NCBI GenBank assembly: GCA_030686995.1
Contig: CM060708.1
Span: forward strand, 185,183,249-185,247,248
Length of the DNA stretch: 64,000 bases
Reading direction: 5' to 3'
DNA from: Artemisia argyi
Lineage: Eukaryota; Streptophyta; Magnoliopsida; Asterales; Asteraceae
Each line of letters opens with the position of its first letter. Positions within the stretch are counted from its first letter, which is position 1. The position numbers were made by a program, and so were the translations under genes. The notes beneath the pieces are model-generated. The model searched no databases. It saw nothing but the letters and a program-made list of their open reading frames with translations, and was not told where the DNA came from. This document shows, piece after piece, positions 32,831-45,284 of the stretch.

Positions 32831-33096
32831 ACTTCACCGCCGTATCTCGCTGTCATTCCATCAACCATCGCTCATCCACGCCATCACCGTCATCAAGACA
32901 AGAGAGGCAATGGGTGAGTTTGTTTGCTTCGGTTGTTTGGTTCGAGATAACCACCACATCCACCACCATCACAGTCAAGCCACCATCACCCTCATCTCAC
33001 CTATCCTACTCTGTTCAAGGGTATGCTCAAACACATATAATTATTTTATATTTTCTTGAATGTGTAATCGAATATAAAATGATTTATATTGATTTT
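32831..33096 (+). other. Possible 5' UTR/first exon of a captured gene
   Basis: CA-rich leader 'ccaccgccacacttcaccgc' and 'accatcgctcatccacgcca', an ATG at 32911, then C-rich sequence up to 'gttcaagg|gtatgc' near 33020, which would serve as a donor. It lies upstream of the SGR2 exons on the same strand, with a solo LTR between. Whether it belongs to SGR2 cannot be told from the sequence. Confidence 0.3.
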
Positions 33097-34434
33097 TGTA
33101 ACACCCCCAAAATCGTCACGTCAGCGGAAGACTTAAAATGTCAGCGGAAGACTTTTTGGGTGTTACTTCGAGGATCTTTGTCACAATCATAGAAAACGAT
33201 ACAAAAGTGACGCTTTAAAGTTTAATTCATTCAAAATACCAAATATTCGAGACATCAAGATGTTTCATAATTTAAACAACAAGTTTATTTAAAATATGTC
33301 AAAATGTTTATTTAAGCCCATGCCGGGTTACAAGCCCACTCCGTGCCTTCAAGTTCCTTCTTGTATAGTTACCTGAGATAAACACATGCTAAAAAGTGTC
33401 AACACAAAGGTTGGTGAGTTCATAGAGTTTATAGTTTAAATCGTTAATTAGAAAAAGAGTAATTTCCTTATCAATTTAATACAAATCAATCCGTTGGTTT
33501 GCCCTTCACCGGGTCAACATCAAAAATAGTAATTGGTTTATAAATCCATTTAACACGAGTTTCGAATCACAAGTTAAGAATGTATTGTAATCACATACAA
33601 TCAATAAGTTTAAATCAATGTTCCTGTTATTGCCTTAAGCTCATGATACTCAACGATTAACAGCCAATCATAATCTCAAGTTATGACGGTAAGTAGTAGG
33701 CCCTCAAGATAGGTATTTGCCAATAACCTATAATAAGAACAATAAAGTGCGCCTGGTGTTTTCTCTAACAACCAAACTAGGATTGTCAATCACTAATAGT
33801 ACTATCCACGTTTATTTACGTTCACCCTTCAAGTGATTAAGGTTCATGATCGAGGGACTTTTGGCAATAGTAACTTAAGCAAATAACATTGGCCTGACGG
33901 TATTTCAATACCCGGTATAAAGACTTCTATTTGAGTTTTAAGCATGTATCTCCCCCACGGGAAAATAGTTAAAGAGTGGGCTATGAAATCACAGTAACAT
34001 GTATATAGTTAACGAGTACTTATAAAAGTATAAAACAGTGATTAAGCATGTATCTCCCCCAAAAACGTTTATAAATCATTGTAAAACAAGTAAGAGTAGG
34101 GGCTATGACTCACCTTAGTAGCACAGTAGTAGTGGTAGTAACATAATTTCAACGATGCAAGGCAACGGCTTCACACACAACCTAAAAGATATGATATGTT
34201 TTAGTTGATAGTCTAAGTCTAGTTTTATCACAAATATTTGTTATTCAGTTGTGAACAAGGCTCGTGTTCGTTTAAATGTTTGAAGTTCAAAAAATATAAA
34301 GTTATATACACATATAACTTGTGAGTATGATGATCAATGGTCGACGTGTGATGGAAAAATCATCAAGAATAAGTCGAAGTATGTAGACGATGTTTTATGA
34401 TGTTAGTTTTAAAAGAAAAGAAATAAACGTATCG

Positions 34435-34506
<72 letters not shown>

Positions 34507-36965
34507 CGTTAACAATTATAGTTACGCGAATATTTATATCGTATATATATAAGTTAAATTTATAAGAGTTTAATACTAAACATGTGTATTTATATATAAA
34601 ATATTAATATTAAAATAATATTACAGAAAATCCCTTCAAGTTTTACCAAAGTTACACTTTTAACCCTAACGAATATAATTTTACACCGTTAGTCCGTAGT
34701 TAACAATCGTTTCATTTTAAGTCCAAATAATATCAATATTTACATTTTTCAACTCCAATTATTATTATTTACAGTTTTAAACTCAGAAAATCAGAAATTA
34801 CAGTTTTGACCCAAAGTTTGCAAAGTTTACACTTTTAGTCCCCGGTTATGAAAATTTTGCAAAGTTAGTCCAAGTTTTACCAAATTCAAAACTTAGCATT
34901 CTTACTTCTTAAATAAGCTCAAAATATTCAGATAAGCTTAATTCCACTGCTTATTTTCTTAAAAAGCACTTATTTTGCTTAAATGGGCTTAACGAGTTAA
35001 ACTAAGGCCCATTAACATTTTAAGATTTATTAGGCTTTCAAAAGGTTTGGGCCTGGTCTTGGGCTCATTTTAAGAGTATAAAAATGTTACGAAATAGCTT
35101 TTGGCATCAGCTTATCAAATAAGCTAGAAAACAGCTTAATGGGCTAATAAGCCCATATGTTATTTTAAAAGAGACTTTCATAACAGCTTTTGCTTGATCA
35201 AAATGACTCTCGAAAACAGCATATAAAAGCTTATAAGGTCTAAGCAAAAGTGTTACTCAATTGTTAGCCATGATGTTAAAGAGATCGAATTATAAAAATA
35301 ATGTGTCATGTGTCTATATAAATATTTACGAGGTCAAATGTAAATGACCAGAAGCGTTTTTGAAACAGTTTTGCATACTCAAAATATTCTAAGTGTTTTG
35401 GAATATTTCGAATAGGTCAAGATAGTTTCTAAATGTGACCAAAACTTGGTTATTAAGTTTATATTAGAGTCGAATTTCTGTTGATCCTATATGCTAGTAC
35501 AATAGATATCTCGTAAGTGCAAAAATAATTATATATTATTTTACTAAATAATTATCCAAAGTAAACGTTATTTACTCAGTTTTTGCATTATTCCAAAGTA
35601 TTCAAAATAAAACTAAGTGTGGAAAATTTATACCAATGTGTCCAAACAAGCTTTTAAACGTGTTGAATTTATTAGTTAAACGTTATAATTAGTTCAAAAA
35701 CTTTGTGGTTCTCGTTTGTTAGTATATTGACCATCTCTATTGTCGAATAAAATTTATATGTCGCGTTTAATATTAATGAGATAAAAGATCAAACGAAATG
35801 TTCAAATTCTACAAATAATAAAAGTGATGAAGTGAAAATGGACTCCAAGAGCCTTACCTCACCTCAAAAGGTGGGGTAAAATGGTTCGTATGGTTCGAGT
35901 AGGTACGTAGGATCAATGGTACGATGGTCCGCTCCTAGTAAGGTTCACAACGAGCAAACATGGTTCCTCCTTGGATCACTTGTGCATTTCGTACTAGCTC
36001 CAAACCTTCTGTCCCGTTCAACTAGTGCTATTCGACTTGAGCTTGTATATTTGGTAAGTTTATGTGTGTGTGATCATCTCAGGTTGCATGGGAAGGTTTT
36101 ATAGAGAGTTTAGAAGATGTGAACACAAGAATAATGCCAAGGAAGTGTTGTGTTGTTTCGTTTATGTGTGGTGGCACCACAATTCCCTCCAATCGAATCA
36201 TGGTAGTAAAAGGAATGTGTCATACAATCCTTGTTCATTCCTGACATTCCACTATGCATTTGAGTCAGGTTATAAGTCATTGGGTGGCTTGTGAGGTGCT
36301 AGGGAAGTTTATGACACGTTTTTGTAAGTTTGGCAAAATGGTTTTTAAGGTTTACTTTGGCCAGATTCGTATTCCATGGATAGCAGCCACGAATTACATT
36401 TTTTGTTTAAAAATCTCGCGTGTCTAGACGTAAAACATTATTTCGGACAACTTTCGTGTTTTACACTTTTCCTGGTTCGGACCAGAAGGGCCTTAAAATG
36501 AGGATTTAAATTTGTTACAGAAAGTTAGTGGTTTATTAGAATTTATACGAAGTGGTATTGAAATAAAATGCTATTTGTGTCAAGTTGAGATGAAACTTGT
36601 AAGGTGCCTTAACTTGATCAATATTCTAGTATAGTAATTATATTTGAAAGTCGATAATAATTGTCGTTCATGGTTCTTAGAGGTCCAATATTATTAGCGA
36701 GTACACATGGGAATTTTAGTAGGCTCGGGATTTATTTAAATTGTATTTGTTAATTATTGAAACGTATACTTATTAAGTATCAATGTTTTAAGTTATGTAT
36801 GGTATCTAGGTTATTAAGGTTTAGGTGTAAATGTCGTGTCAAGGTAAGAGTGAATAACGTTGTAATTGACAAAGTATATATATAAAAAAAATTGTTACGG
36901 GTAAAAATGGTTAATCTATGTTATGGTAACGTGTTAATCGTAGGAAAATTTTACGGGGTGTTATA
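33097..36965 (-). mobile_element. Solo LTR, 3.87 kb, probably Ty3/gypsy chromovirus type
   Basis: Begins TGTAACACCCCC and ends ACGGGGTGTTATA (expected ...TTACA). The TSD is ATTTT at 33092-33096 and 36966-36970, both copies perfect. Related in motif to the solo LTR at 10410-13561, but shared phrases ('atgtatctccccc' here, 'ggggggatacatg' there) run in the opposite direction, so I place it on the minus strand. An (AT)n tract lies at 34436-34502. No coding domain. It splits an intron-like segment upstream of the SGR2 exons. Confidence 0.8.
34436..34502. repeat. (AT)n microsatellite
   Basis: About 33 AT units inside the solo LTR. Confidence 0.95.
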
Positions 36966-37035
36966 ATTTTCGTGGATTAAAATTAGCCTAAAACATGTTT
37001 TCGATTATAAATTCGTGTGGTGATAATCGTTGCAG

Positions 37036-37593
37036 GTAGACTTATTAAGACGACAGAGTTTTCCTGTTTATTGGAATGGAGACAATCGACGTGTTCTAAG
37101 AGCCCACTGTTTTTCTCGTAAAGGGAGCCTTACTTGGTTTCCACTCCGGGAGGATGTTGCTGAACAGTTGGAGTTTCCTTATCGTAGTTGCGTAAGTTAT
37201 CTATCAAAAGATTAACATAACATCTGTTATATATGAAATTAACTCAAATATGGTTGCTTTTTGTGAAACTGTTTCATTTGTACCAAATGTTAGTGATTTG
37301 CTTGCTTGGTAATGTGTTTGACATTCATTCGTTCTAGGTTTGGCACTGCAGAACATTTCAACCAATTGTATATTATTTGTTGCCCGAGTTGATATGCAAC
37401 CCGTATGTTTGTTTTTGATGCTAAACTTATATTTGGGACATCTAATGTTGTCGTCTTTTATGTTAGCATTAATCACGTTACTTGTTTCTTTTAGGAGCTA
37501 CATGCTATTTTCACGGGTGAGGATGATACATGGGATGCCTGGCTAAAAATTCCCTCAGCTGGATTTTCTGGCACACTTCATTTTCGAGGCGCG
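37036..37593 (+). pseudogene. SGR2: Captured SHOOT GRAVITROPISM 2 (SGR2) fragment, three exons
   Basis: Exon a (37036-37191, after acceptor CGTTGCAG) encodes VDLLRRQSFPVYWNGDNRRV and GSLTWFPLREDVAEQLEF. Exon b (37338 to about 37401) gives VWHCRTFQP, slips frame, then VARVDMQP before donor CCC|GTATGT. Exon c (37495-37593, after TTTTAG) encodes ELHAIFTGEDDTWDAWL and ends before GTATGC. These match consecutive exons of the N-terminal part of plant SGR2, a DDHD phospholipase A1-like protein of the vacuolar membrane needed for shoot gravity sensing. The lipase and DDHD parts are absent. Introns are retained, so it was captured as genomic DNA. The frame slip shows it is non-functional as protein, though it could produce transcripts matching the parent gene. 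Confidence 0.8.
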
Positions 37594-38274
37594 GGTATGC
37601 TCCATCTCAATCACCAAAGCCAACCCATGTATATTTTTACTGTTTCATGGTTGGCAGATCTTATATTATGCAGCGTTATTAGTGATTTGGTTTCTTACAT
37701 TTCCCATATTTTTTTTGCATAATGAAACTGCCATTAGACACAGATGTAAGCCATTTTTTATGTTGTTAACAATTTCATTTTCTAATGCTAACACCATTGT
37801 ATTTCTTAATTTATATTGCAGGTGACCACTCCAATGGCCATTGAAACTTTGGAAAACGTACCAGTAATGCAAACAATGGTAGGTAATAAAATATCCACCT
37901 TTGATTTTTTTAGTTTTGCATACATGACTAATGTACCGTGTTTTATATATACATATAGGAACCTGTTAAAACTATCGGACATACGAAAACGCTTAAGCCA
38001 CGACAAATCGGTTCTACAGGTTACACTACCAACTATGATACCAAATATTAGTGAACAAAATACTGAACTAAAATTAATACCAACAAAGCGAAAACATTTT
38101 TGGGTAAAGGGTTTTTACCCTGGTAAATAAAACATTTGGTCTCTAGTGAAACCTTGCAAAAGCAAGCTAAGGCGGCGAAGAGTCAACATGTTTTAACTTA
38201 TGATAGTTGAGAATTTGATTATATACGACATTACAATTTTATATATATTTGCTTCATTTATATACATTCTGTTA
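37594..38274 (+). other. Unrecognised stretch following the SGR2 exons
   Basis: T-rich intron-like DNA with a short frame (37816-37879, VTTPMAIETLENVPVMQTM) that follows an AG acceptor and ends at a GTAGGT donor, and another after 'tatatag' at 37959. It could be one more captured gene piece, but I recognise neither. Confidence 0.3.
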
Positions 38275-38288
38275 TATATATATATATA

Positions 38289-38469
38289 GGGAAAATGTTA
38301 GCTACAATTAATTGTAGCTAGGTGGCTACAATTCCTTTGAAAAAACTTTTAATAATGTACAGTTCAGTCCCTGCGGTTAGACCCTGACACATATTTTCCC
38401 CCTGTCCCCACCTTTTTTTTCAAAGGAAATGTAGCCAATTGGCTACATTGTGTTGTAGCTATGTTTTCC

Positions 38470-38471
<2 letters not shown>
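38289..38471. mobile_element. MITE with long inverted repeats in an (AT)n tract
   Basis: 183 bp. The left end GGGAAAATGTTAGCTACAAT pairs with the right end, whose reverse complement is GGGGAAAACATAGCTACAAC. The inverted repeat runs about 58 bases inward to TTTGAAAAAA/TTTTTTCAAA with some mismatches. It is flanked on both sides by TATATATA, fitting insertion at TA or at a short AT-rich target. The family is not identified. Confidence 0.8.
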
Positions 38472-38535
<64 letters not shown>

Positions 38536-38536
38536 T
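38472..38536. repeat. (AT)n microsatellite
   Basis: About 32 AT units to the right of the MITE; a short piece of the same tract lies to its left (38275-38288). Confidence 0.93.
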
Positions 38537-39172
38537 AGCAGTAGTAACTCTACTCCAGCAGTACTAACGTGGTACTAGTAGTAACTCTCCAATCATGTTT
38601 GTGCAGATAGTTGAACCAGTGGCTCATCTAGTTTTGTTATGTTGTGAGTTTTGACATGTTCTATTTCTGCTCTCATCCTGATGTGTTGATATGCAGCAGC
38701 CTACATTATATGTAGATGATGAGATTAGATCAATGGGAGAAAAACTTGTAAGTTTAACTACAAATTTTATTATTATGTTCATTGTTTTGGATTAAAAGTC
38801 TTCATGATGTTGTTTGAATTACTACTAATCATGTTTGTGTTAATATTGCTTAGATGGATTTAGTGCATCTCATGAACTTCAAAGAAAATGTGCCAAGTAT
38901 TTACTACTGCTAGTACAAAAGTTACTACTGCTAGTGAAATTGGTACTGCTCAGATATTAAGACCGCTCAAAGTTGCTAGTTGCTTATTGAAAAGATTATA
39001 GATACTTAGGAAACTATTGTAAGCCGACTAGGACTCCTTGGTGTATAAAAGGATGTCCAATTTTATATTTTGTTCAGTTATATACATTCCAATTTTATTG
39101 TATTTGAATTTGTTTTGATATATATTTGAATTGTTTTAATATATATTGATTTTTTAAATGTGACTAAAAGAT
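38537..39172. other. Non-coding stretch
   Basis: Short repeats of 'agtagtaact' and 'tactactgctag' type at 38535-38590 and 38895-38945; otherwise nothing recognised. Confidence 0.35.
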
Positions 39173-40075
39173 GCATATAGTCACACTTATTAACACTTTT
39201 GGTCACTGTTTGCTTAATTCATTGTGTGACTAAATATTACAAAAGGCCACACAAACATAAAATTCATGTGGCCATTGGATGATTAATAGTCACACAAAAT
39301 TAACATTTCTTCACTTTAAACAGCATATGGCCACACTTATTAACACTTTTGGCCACTGTTTTCTAAATTGTATATGACTATATACCCAAAACAAACATGC
39401 TTAGTGTGACAAAATATTACAAAAGGCCACACAAACATAAAATTCACGTAGCCATTGGATGATCAATAGTCACACAAAATACACATTTCTTCACTTTAAA
39501 CAGCATATGGTCACACTTATTAACACTTTTTGCCACTGTTTACTTAATTGTATGTGACTAAATACCCAAAATAAACATGCTTTGTGTGACTAAATATTAC
39601 AAAAAGGCCACACAAACATAAAATTCATGTGGCCATTGGATGATCAATAGTCACACAAAATACACATTTTTTCACTTTAAACAGCATATGGTCACACTTA
39701 TTAACACTTTTGGCCACTGTTTGGTTAATGGTGTGTGACTAAATACCCAAAACAAACATGCTTTGTGTGACTAAATATTACAAAAGGCCACGCAAACATA
39801 AACTTCATGTGGCTATTGGATGATCAATAGTCACACAATATACATATTTTTTCACTTTAAACAGCATATGGTCACACTTATTAACACTTTTGGCCACTTT
39901 GTGTTAAATTGTATGTGACTAACTCCAAAAAAACAACACCCATTGTGTGACTAAATCATCACAAACATCACATTTATTGTATATTCATGTGGCCACAGAA
40001 CGAGAAATAGTCACACAAAATACACATTTACTTGAATATATCATCTCAAATGTCACATATATTATATATTTTTGT
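39173..40075. repeat. Right subterminal tandem repeats of CACTA2, about 180-bp period
   Basis: 'gcatatggtcacacttatta' starts at about 39173, 39323, 39503, 39684 and 39864 (spacings 150, 180, 181, 180). Each unit holds GTCACAC and TGTGACTAAATA motifs in both orientations. From 40045 to the terminus the motifs persist without the period, as in the left end. Confidence 0.9.
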
Positions 40076-40361
40076 GGCTAAAGATTGAAAAATAGTTACT
40101 CTGAAAAAACATTCGCGTGACTATAAAGTGTTTACGGTCACTGATAATAACTAATCCAACAAAACTTGTGCCTAATTTGTCACACATATTCGGGGTTTTT
40201 GTCACTCTTTTATGATGGAAAAGGCCACGAACTCAACAATGTGACCATATGCCACCTACGGTGGCGGGACCTTTGGTGACACACAACGAAAAAAACGTGT
40301 GTGACTATATGCATATTGTCACACATTTTTGGCGTGACCAATACAACATTTTGTACCAGTG

Positions 40362-41522
40362 TTTGGAGGAGTGGGCGGAATTAGTTGCTAGTCAACTAAC
40401 CCAAATTACTACAATTGCAAACAAAATAAAATAAAATGAACTTAAAGTAAATGTGGCGAAAACAATAATAAGAGAAAATGTGTTTACTTAGATTTCACTA
40501 CTCCCTAGCTATCTTTTACCGGTTGATTAGTTTGTTACAATTGCATGGATGACGGGTTATATTCCTTAATACCATTCGTAGGGCCGTGTACGATCTTCCC
40601 TAACTCTACAAACTTTCTACCTCTTCCTATGTCGAGCCGACTACTAACTCCTAACGTGGCCTCATTAGTAGTTACCTATGCATTAAATATAACCAATTAT
40701 TGTAGTACACCTCTGATCATTTCTTAAGACGTTCAAGCAAGTTACCAATTGGAAGTCTACCAGTTTTTTTAAGCGTAACATCGAAATCATTCATCCACAA
40801 CAATTATAAGCAAACAACCAACCAATAATCAATACCTAAGTTTCATTACATCTAAGCAAACACAAAGAAAACCTAGCCTAGCATGTTAAAGAGAAGACAA
40901 GCATAAGATAGAATCAAACAACACATAGACATATTGAATGATTATTGGAAAACTTATCTTCAATTAAGCATGGATGGAACAAGGGTTTGAAACCCTAAAA
41001 AATACAGTAAAATTCGTCTAGGGTTTTCTCCTTTCAAAGTTGCACACAATGAATGAAAAATCAAAAACTATATATAGATTATTAAGTCTGAACCGTCAAC
41101 TCGCCGCCATAATTATCATTGTATTGACTAGATCCACTTCGGACGTCGTCATGTGTAAACTCCATCTTGGCCGTCACATGTAATTTACTCTTGACGGCCT
41201 TGGTGACGCCGTCATGTATAATTCTTCCAAAAAAATCTTTGGCACGTCACGTGTAACTTGATTTATCCACCTCTTTGTCAAAGGGTGACAGCGTCACATG
41301 CAATTCCTGACGCCGTCAAGTACAATTTCCAGCATGAATTTGAGACTTTGTTGTTTTCTTCACTTTTTCGCTCTAAAAACATTTAAAATGCTTCCTTTTC
41401 CAGATTTCTCCTCAAAAGTACCTAAAATGACAAAATGAACGATTTAGGGCAATATTTGATCAAATAATCTCGACTTTGGGCTTAAATGACCCCCTAAAAG
41501 CGGTACACTTTTCGTCTCATCA
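40362..41522 (-). mobile_element. Athila-type solo LTR, 5' part (minus strand)
   Basis: Reverse complement of an Athila LTR like 16992-18398. The right edge ...CGTCTCATCA corresponds to the TGATGAG start, then 'gcccaaagtcgagattattt', paired TGACG palindromes, 'ccctagacgaatttt', and the left edge GGAGGAGTGGGCGGAATTAG where CACTA2 cuts it. The flank at 41523-41527 is ATTGG, equal to 13839-13843. More diverged from the inserted derivative than that element's own LTRs are from each other, so older. Confidence 0.88.
41140..41320. promoter_or_regulatory. Diverged TGACG palindrome cluster in the older solo LTR
   Basis: TGACGCCGTCA-like copies occur near 41201, 41286 (TGACAGCGTCA) and 41308, the last two again 22 bp apart, with degenerate GACGTCGTCA and GGCCGTCA copies nearby. 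The spacing has been kept although single bases have changed. Confidence 0.6.
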
Positions 41523-42110
41523 ATTGGTCTAATTAAGATCCTATTAAGTATGTAAGTTGAGGTGTCCACTGTATTACACCAAAACTTTTGCAGAATTGAT
41601 TGTTCATTCAACATCGTTCTACTCATCTCTTGTAGAGTACGATTTTTCTGCTCAACTACCCCATTTGGTTGTGGAGTGCGTGGAGCAGAGAAATTGTGTG
41701 TAATATCATTAGCATCACAATATAATCCGAATTGCACTTCATCGAAAGCTTGTGTCTTATTCTTAAGAAATCTAGTCCAAGTATACCTAGAGTGGTCATC
41801 AACTATCACTAAGGTGTAGTAATTTCCTCTGTAGCTCCGTACGGCGGATAGACCGAATAAGTCCATGTGGAGTAGTTCTAGACATCTAAAGGTTGAGACC
41901 ATGTTCTTAGCTTTGTGACTAGAGTGAGCTTGTTTTCCAACCTTACAAGCATCATAAAAGTGTTTATCTAACTTAAGCTTAGGTAGGTTTCTCACTAATT
42001 CCTTAGATGCTAATGATTGTATCAATCGCATATTGGCGTGACCTAATCTTCTATGCCATAAAGTAGAATTTTCATCTACGGTTGCTAGACAAATCTTATC
42101 CTGGGGCTTA
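41523..42110 (-). pseudogene. Copia (SIRE-type) GAG-pre-integrase and integrase core
   Basis: From about 42031 leftward: MRLIQSLASKELVRNLPKL, HFYDACKVGKQAHSSHKAK, then the integrase core with LELLHMDLFGLSAVRSYRG, LVIVDDHSRYTW, TPQPNGVVEQKNRTLQEMSR and the STYILNR segment. It ends at the ATTGG target duplication and resumes at 13838. The region between the second Asp and the Glu of the DDE triad appears shortened (AFDEVQFGLYCDANDITHNF), so part of the core is deleted. Confidence 0.82.
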
Positions 42111-42114
42111 TTTC

Positions 42115-42465
42115 CTATTTAATAACAAATATGTCGTTCTTCCTAACTCCTTTGCCTATGGTCTTACCATTCTTAGTGATCTCACTACTCTCTTCGGAAA
42201 ATATAACTCTACACTTATTGTCAACCATTTGACTAATACTAAGCAAGTTAAATCCTAAGTTGTGTACGTGCTCAACATTTCTAATAGTAAGGGAGTCTTG
42301 AGTAATCGTACCTTTTCCGATGATATTTCCCTTAAGTTTGATACCAAAAGTGACATTACCTTTGTTGTAAGCCTTGTATGATGAGAATAGACTTCGGTTC
42401 CCTGTCATGTGATTTATACATCCACTATCCTTGACCCATTCGTCGGGCTCCAAGTCGATTCCCAA
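42115..42465 (-). pseudogene. Copia (SIRE-type) protease region
   Basis: WVKDSGCINHMTGNRSLFSS has the DSGC active-site motif of copia proteases, followed by FGIKLKGNIIGKGTITQDSL and LGFNLLSISQMVDNKCRVIF, the usual sequence before the GAG-pre-integrase. A 116-codon open piece; the join to the integrase piece contains a stop. Confidence 0.82.
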
Positions 42466-42469
42466 GCAT

Positions 42470-44365
42470 ATCTATTGAATAAGACAGAGATTCAAACATT
42501 TGGTCACCAATATCTCATGGGTCCAAAATTGTTGGTGTTAAACATCCTAACCAAATTTGCATTTGGTTAGGATGTTGGAACGGAGGACATATCTCCCAAG
42601 GCAAGTAACTTCGTTGTTGAAGATTATTCCAAGTTACAGGATAGTTACTTGGATAACTTTGTCTTCCAAAGTTACTTCTCGGTTGAGGAGTCCTTGACCG
42701 AGGTTTAGGAACATTCGTTTGTCTAGGTGGAGGAGACTTTAATCTAGTATTTGTTTTTACAAACCCAAGACCGGGGGTTGACAAAGGTTTATAAATACTC
42801 TTGACTTCCTTTTTACTAACAAAAGGTACTTTAACTTTTTTAGCTACTGCATGATTTGGTTTAGGAGTTAAGTTATCTTTCAGACTTGACTCAATTCTGT
42901 CACTTATACCAGAGCCACGATACCACTAAATTTAGTGGTGCCGTCTGTACCTTTAGGGGTACCGTCCACTGTTACGACTGAGCTCATAGGTTTATCAAAT
43001 TTTACTTGTTTTTTTTTACTCTTCGAAGCTTCATTTGAGTTAAAACCTAGACTTATGTCGACATGCTCACTACATCTAGTGTTTTCTAACATTTCGTCTA
43101 GAGCTTTGGTTCCTTTTTCAAATTTAATAATCCTAAGTATGTTTTTCCTAAGCTTTACATTTTCTACTCTGAGTTTGTGACATGATTCACAATTAACATC
43201 ACATTTACTTCTTATCTAAAGTCTTTTAACTTGATCCTTTAATCCTATGATTTCCGTTTCAAGCTTGTGTAATTTTCCTTTTGGTGTTTTGTTTCTAGTG
43301 ATGAATTAGGAACTTACTTCACATAGTTTATTATATTCTTCATAAAGTAAGTTGTCATTTATTTACGAATTATCATCACTATAATAAGAAGAATCAGAAT
43401 GTACCTCATTTGAAGCTTGAGCAATAAGACACGTTTCATCGTTGGACTTCTCTTCCTTTTCGTCTTCACCACTATCACTTCAAGAACCATATATAAATGC
43501 TCTTTAGTTGTTGGTTCTTGGTGGTTCAGGACATTCTCCAATGAGGTGATTTGGATCTCCACATCTAAAGCACTTCCTATCACTTTTTCCTTTCTTGTCA
43601 TCACGATACTTTGAAAACGAATTCTTCTCATCACAAGGTTGTCTTACAAATCTACCTCTTCTTCTAAAGAACTTCTTAAAATCTCTAACTGCTAACGCAT
43701 ACTCTTCATCATCACTATCACAATCTGAGCATTCCTCATCATTAGATTCCTTCATGGATTTCAAAGCTAGAGATCTAACTTTCTCACTTTTGCCTTTTAC
43801 AATGTCAGAATCTTTCTTGATTATCATTACATGAACCTTCAAATTTCATATAAGTTCATCAAGTGATAACGTTGCCAAGTTCTTTGATTCTTCAATAGCA
43901 GTGACCTTTGCTCTCCATTTGGGATGTATAGCCCTAAGATATTTCCTAACGTAGTTCTTGCTAGAGTAACTTTCATCAAGAGCTTTAAAACTAGTAATAA
44001 TAGTATTAAATCTAGCAAAAGCATTATCAATAGATTTATTTTCCGGAATGGAAAATTGTTCATATTGTTGAACAAAAAGATCAATCTTGTTCTCTTTGAC
44101 TTGATTATTACCTTGATGAGTGACTAATAAAGTTTTCTAAATTTCGTTTTCCATATTACACATAAAAATTCTTTCAAATTCCTTTTTCAGCAAGGCATTG
44201 TAAATTACAATTTTAGCTTGATCATTTTTTGCTAGTTTTCTTTTAAGATTGTCACTTTGTTGCTCATAAGGAACAATATGATCCTTTTTAGTTATTGAAT
44301 CCTTTTCAATAGGTTTAAAGTCACCATCGGTAATAACATGCCATCAATGTCTTTTGATTTCACAT
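42470..44365 (-). pseudogene. gag: Copia (SIRE-type) gag and gag-pol linker
   Basis: From the right: a UBN2/gag-type segment around 44340-43850 ([40 protein letters not shown]), then IKKDSDIVKGKSEKVRSLAL, a Ser/Asp-rich patch, KKFFRRRGRFVRQP, the zinc knuckle CFRCGDPNHLIGEC (about 43580-43540), and linkers to the protease (ISLGFNSNEASKSKKKQVKF, and a Pro/Arg-rich piece at 42784-42515). Several stops break it. The N-terminus is missing; the frame ends near the (AT)n tract at 44394. Confidence 0.8.
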
Positions 44366-44386
44366 ACTGTATACATAAATACATGC

Positions 44387-45231
<845 letters not shown>

Positions 45232-45233
45232 AG

Positions 45234-45245
45234 TGGTATCAGAGC
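45234..45245 (+). promoter_or_regulatory. Primer binding site, initiator tRNA-Met
   Basis: TGGTATCAGAGC, the standard copia PBS, two bases after the LTR. Confidence 0.93.
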
Positions 45246-45284
45246 GTCAGGTTGATATTTTTGTTTTAGAAGAAGAAGCTAGAA

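Larger units (their letters stand above)
14094..40361. mobile_element. CACTA-like DNA transposon 2, 26.3 kb with nested insertions
   Basis: Left end CACTAGTACAGATATGGCC; the right end read inward is CACTGGTACAAAATGTTG. It sits inside the Athila solo LTR, flanked by TTA at 14091-14093 and TTT at 40362-40364. The LTR relative reads CTCGGGTTTTGG there, so a 3-bp TTT duplication with one later change fits. Both ends carry about 1 kb of repeats built on GTCACAC/TGTGACTA. Removing the Athila derivative and the solo LTR leaves about 13.4 kb. I see no transposase (TnpD-type) frame, so it is probably non-autonomous. Cargo: a TE-associated minus-strand ORF, ORF B, and SGR2 exons. Confidence 0.8.
9566..44365 (-). 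mobile_element. Degenerate SIRE-type Ty1/copia element, split by nested insertions
   Basis: Read from right to left the pieces give Gag, zinc knuckle, protease, integrase, linker and reverse transcriptase of one copia element. The pieces are 44365-41523, 13843-13562 and 10409-9566. Two clean TSDs (ATTGG and TAAGT) allow the coding frame to be followed across the insertions. Family-typical motifs ([46 protein letters not shown]) point to the SIRE/Maximus lineage. No LTR of this element is visible; its 5' side is cut near 44365-44493 by a microsatellite and the next copia element. All pieces carry stops and frameshifts, so it is inactive. Confidence 0.8.
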
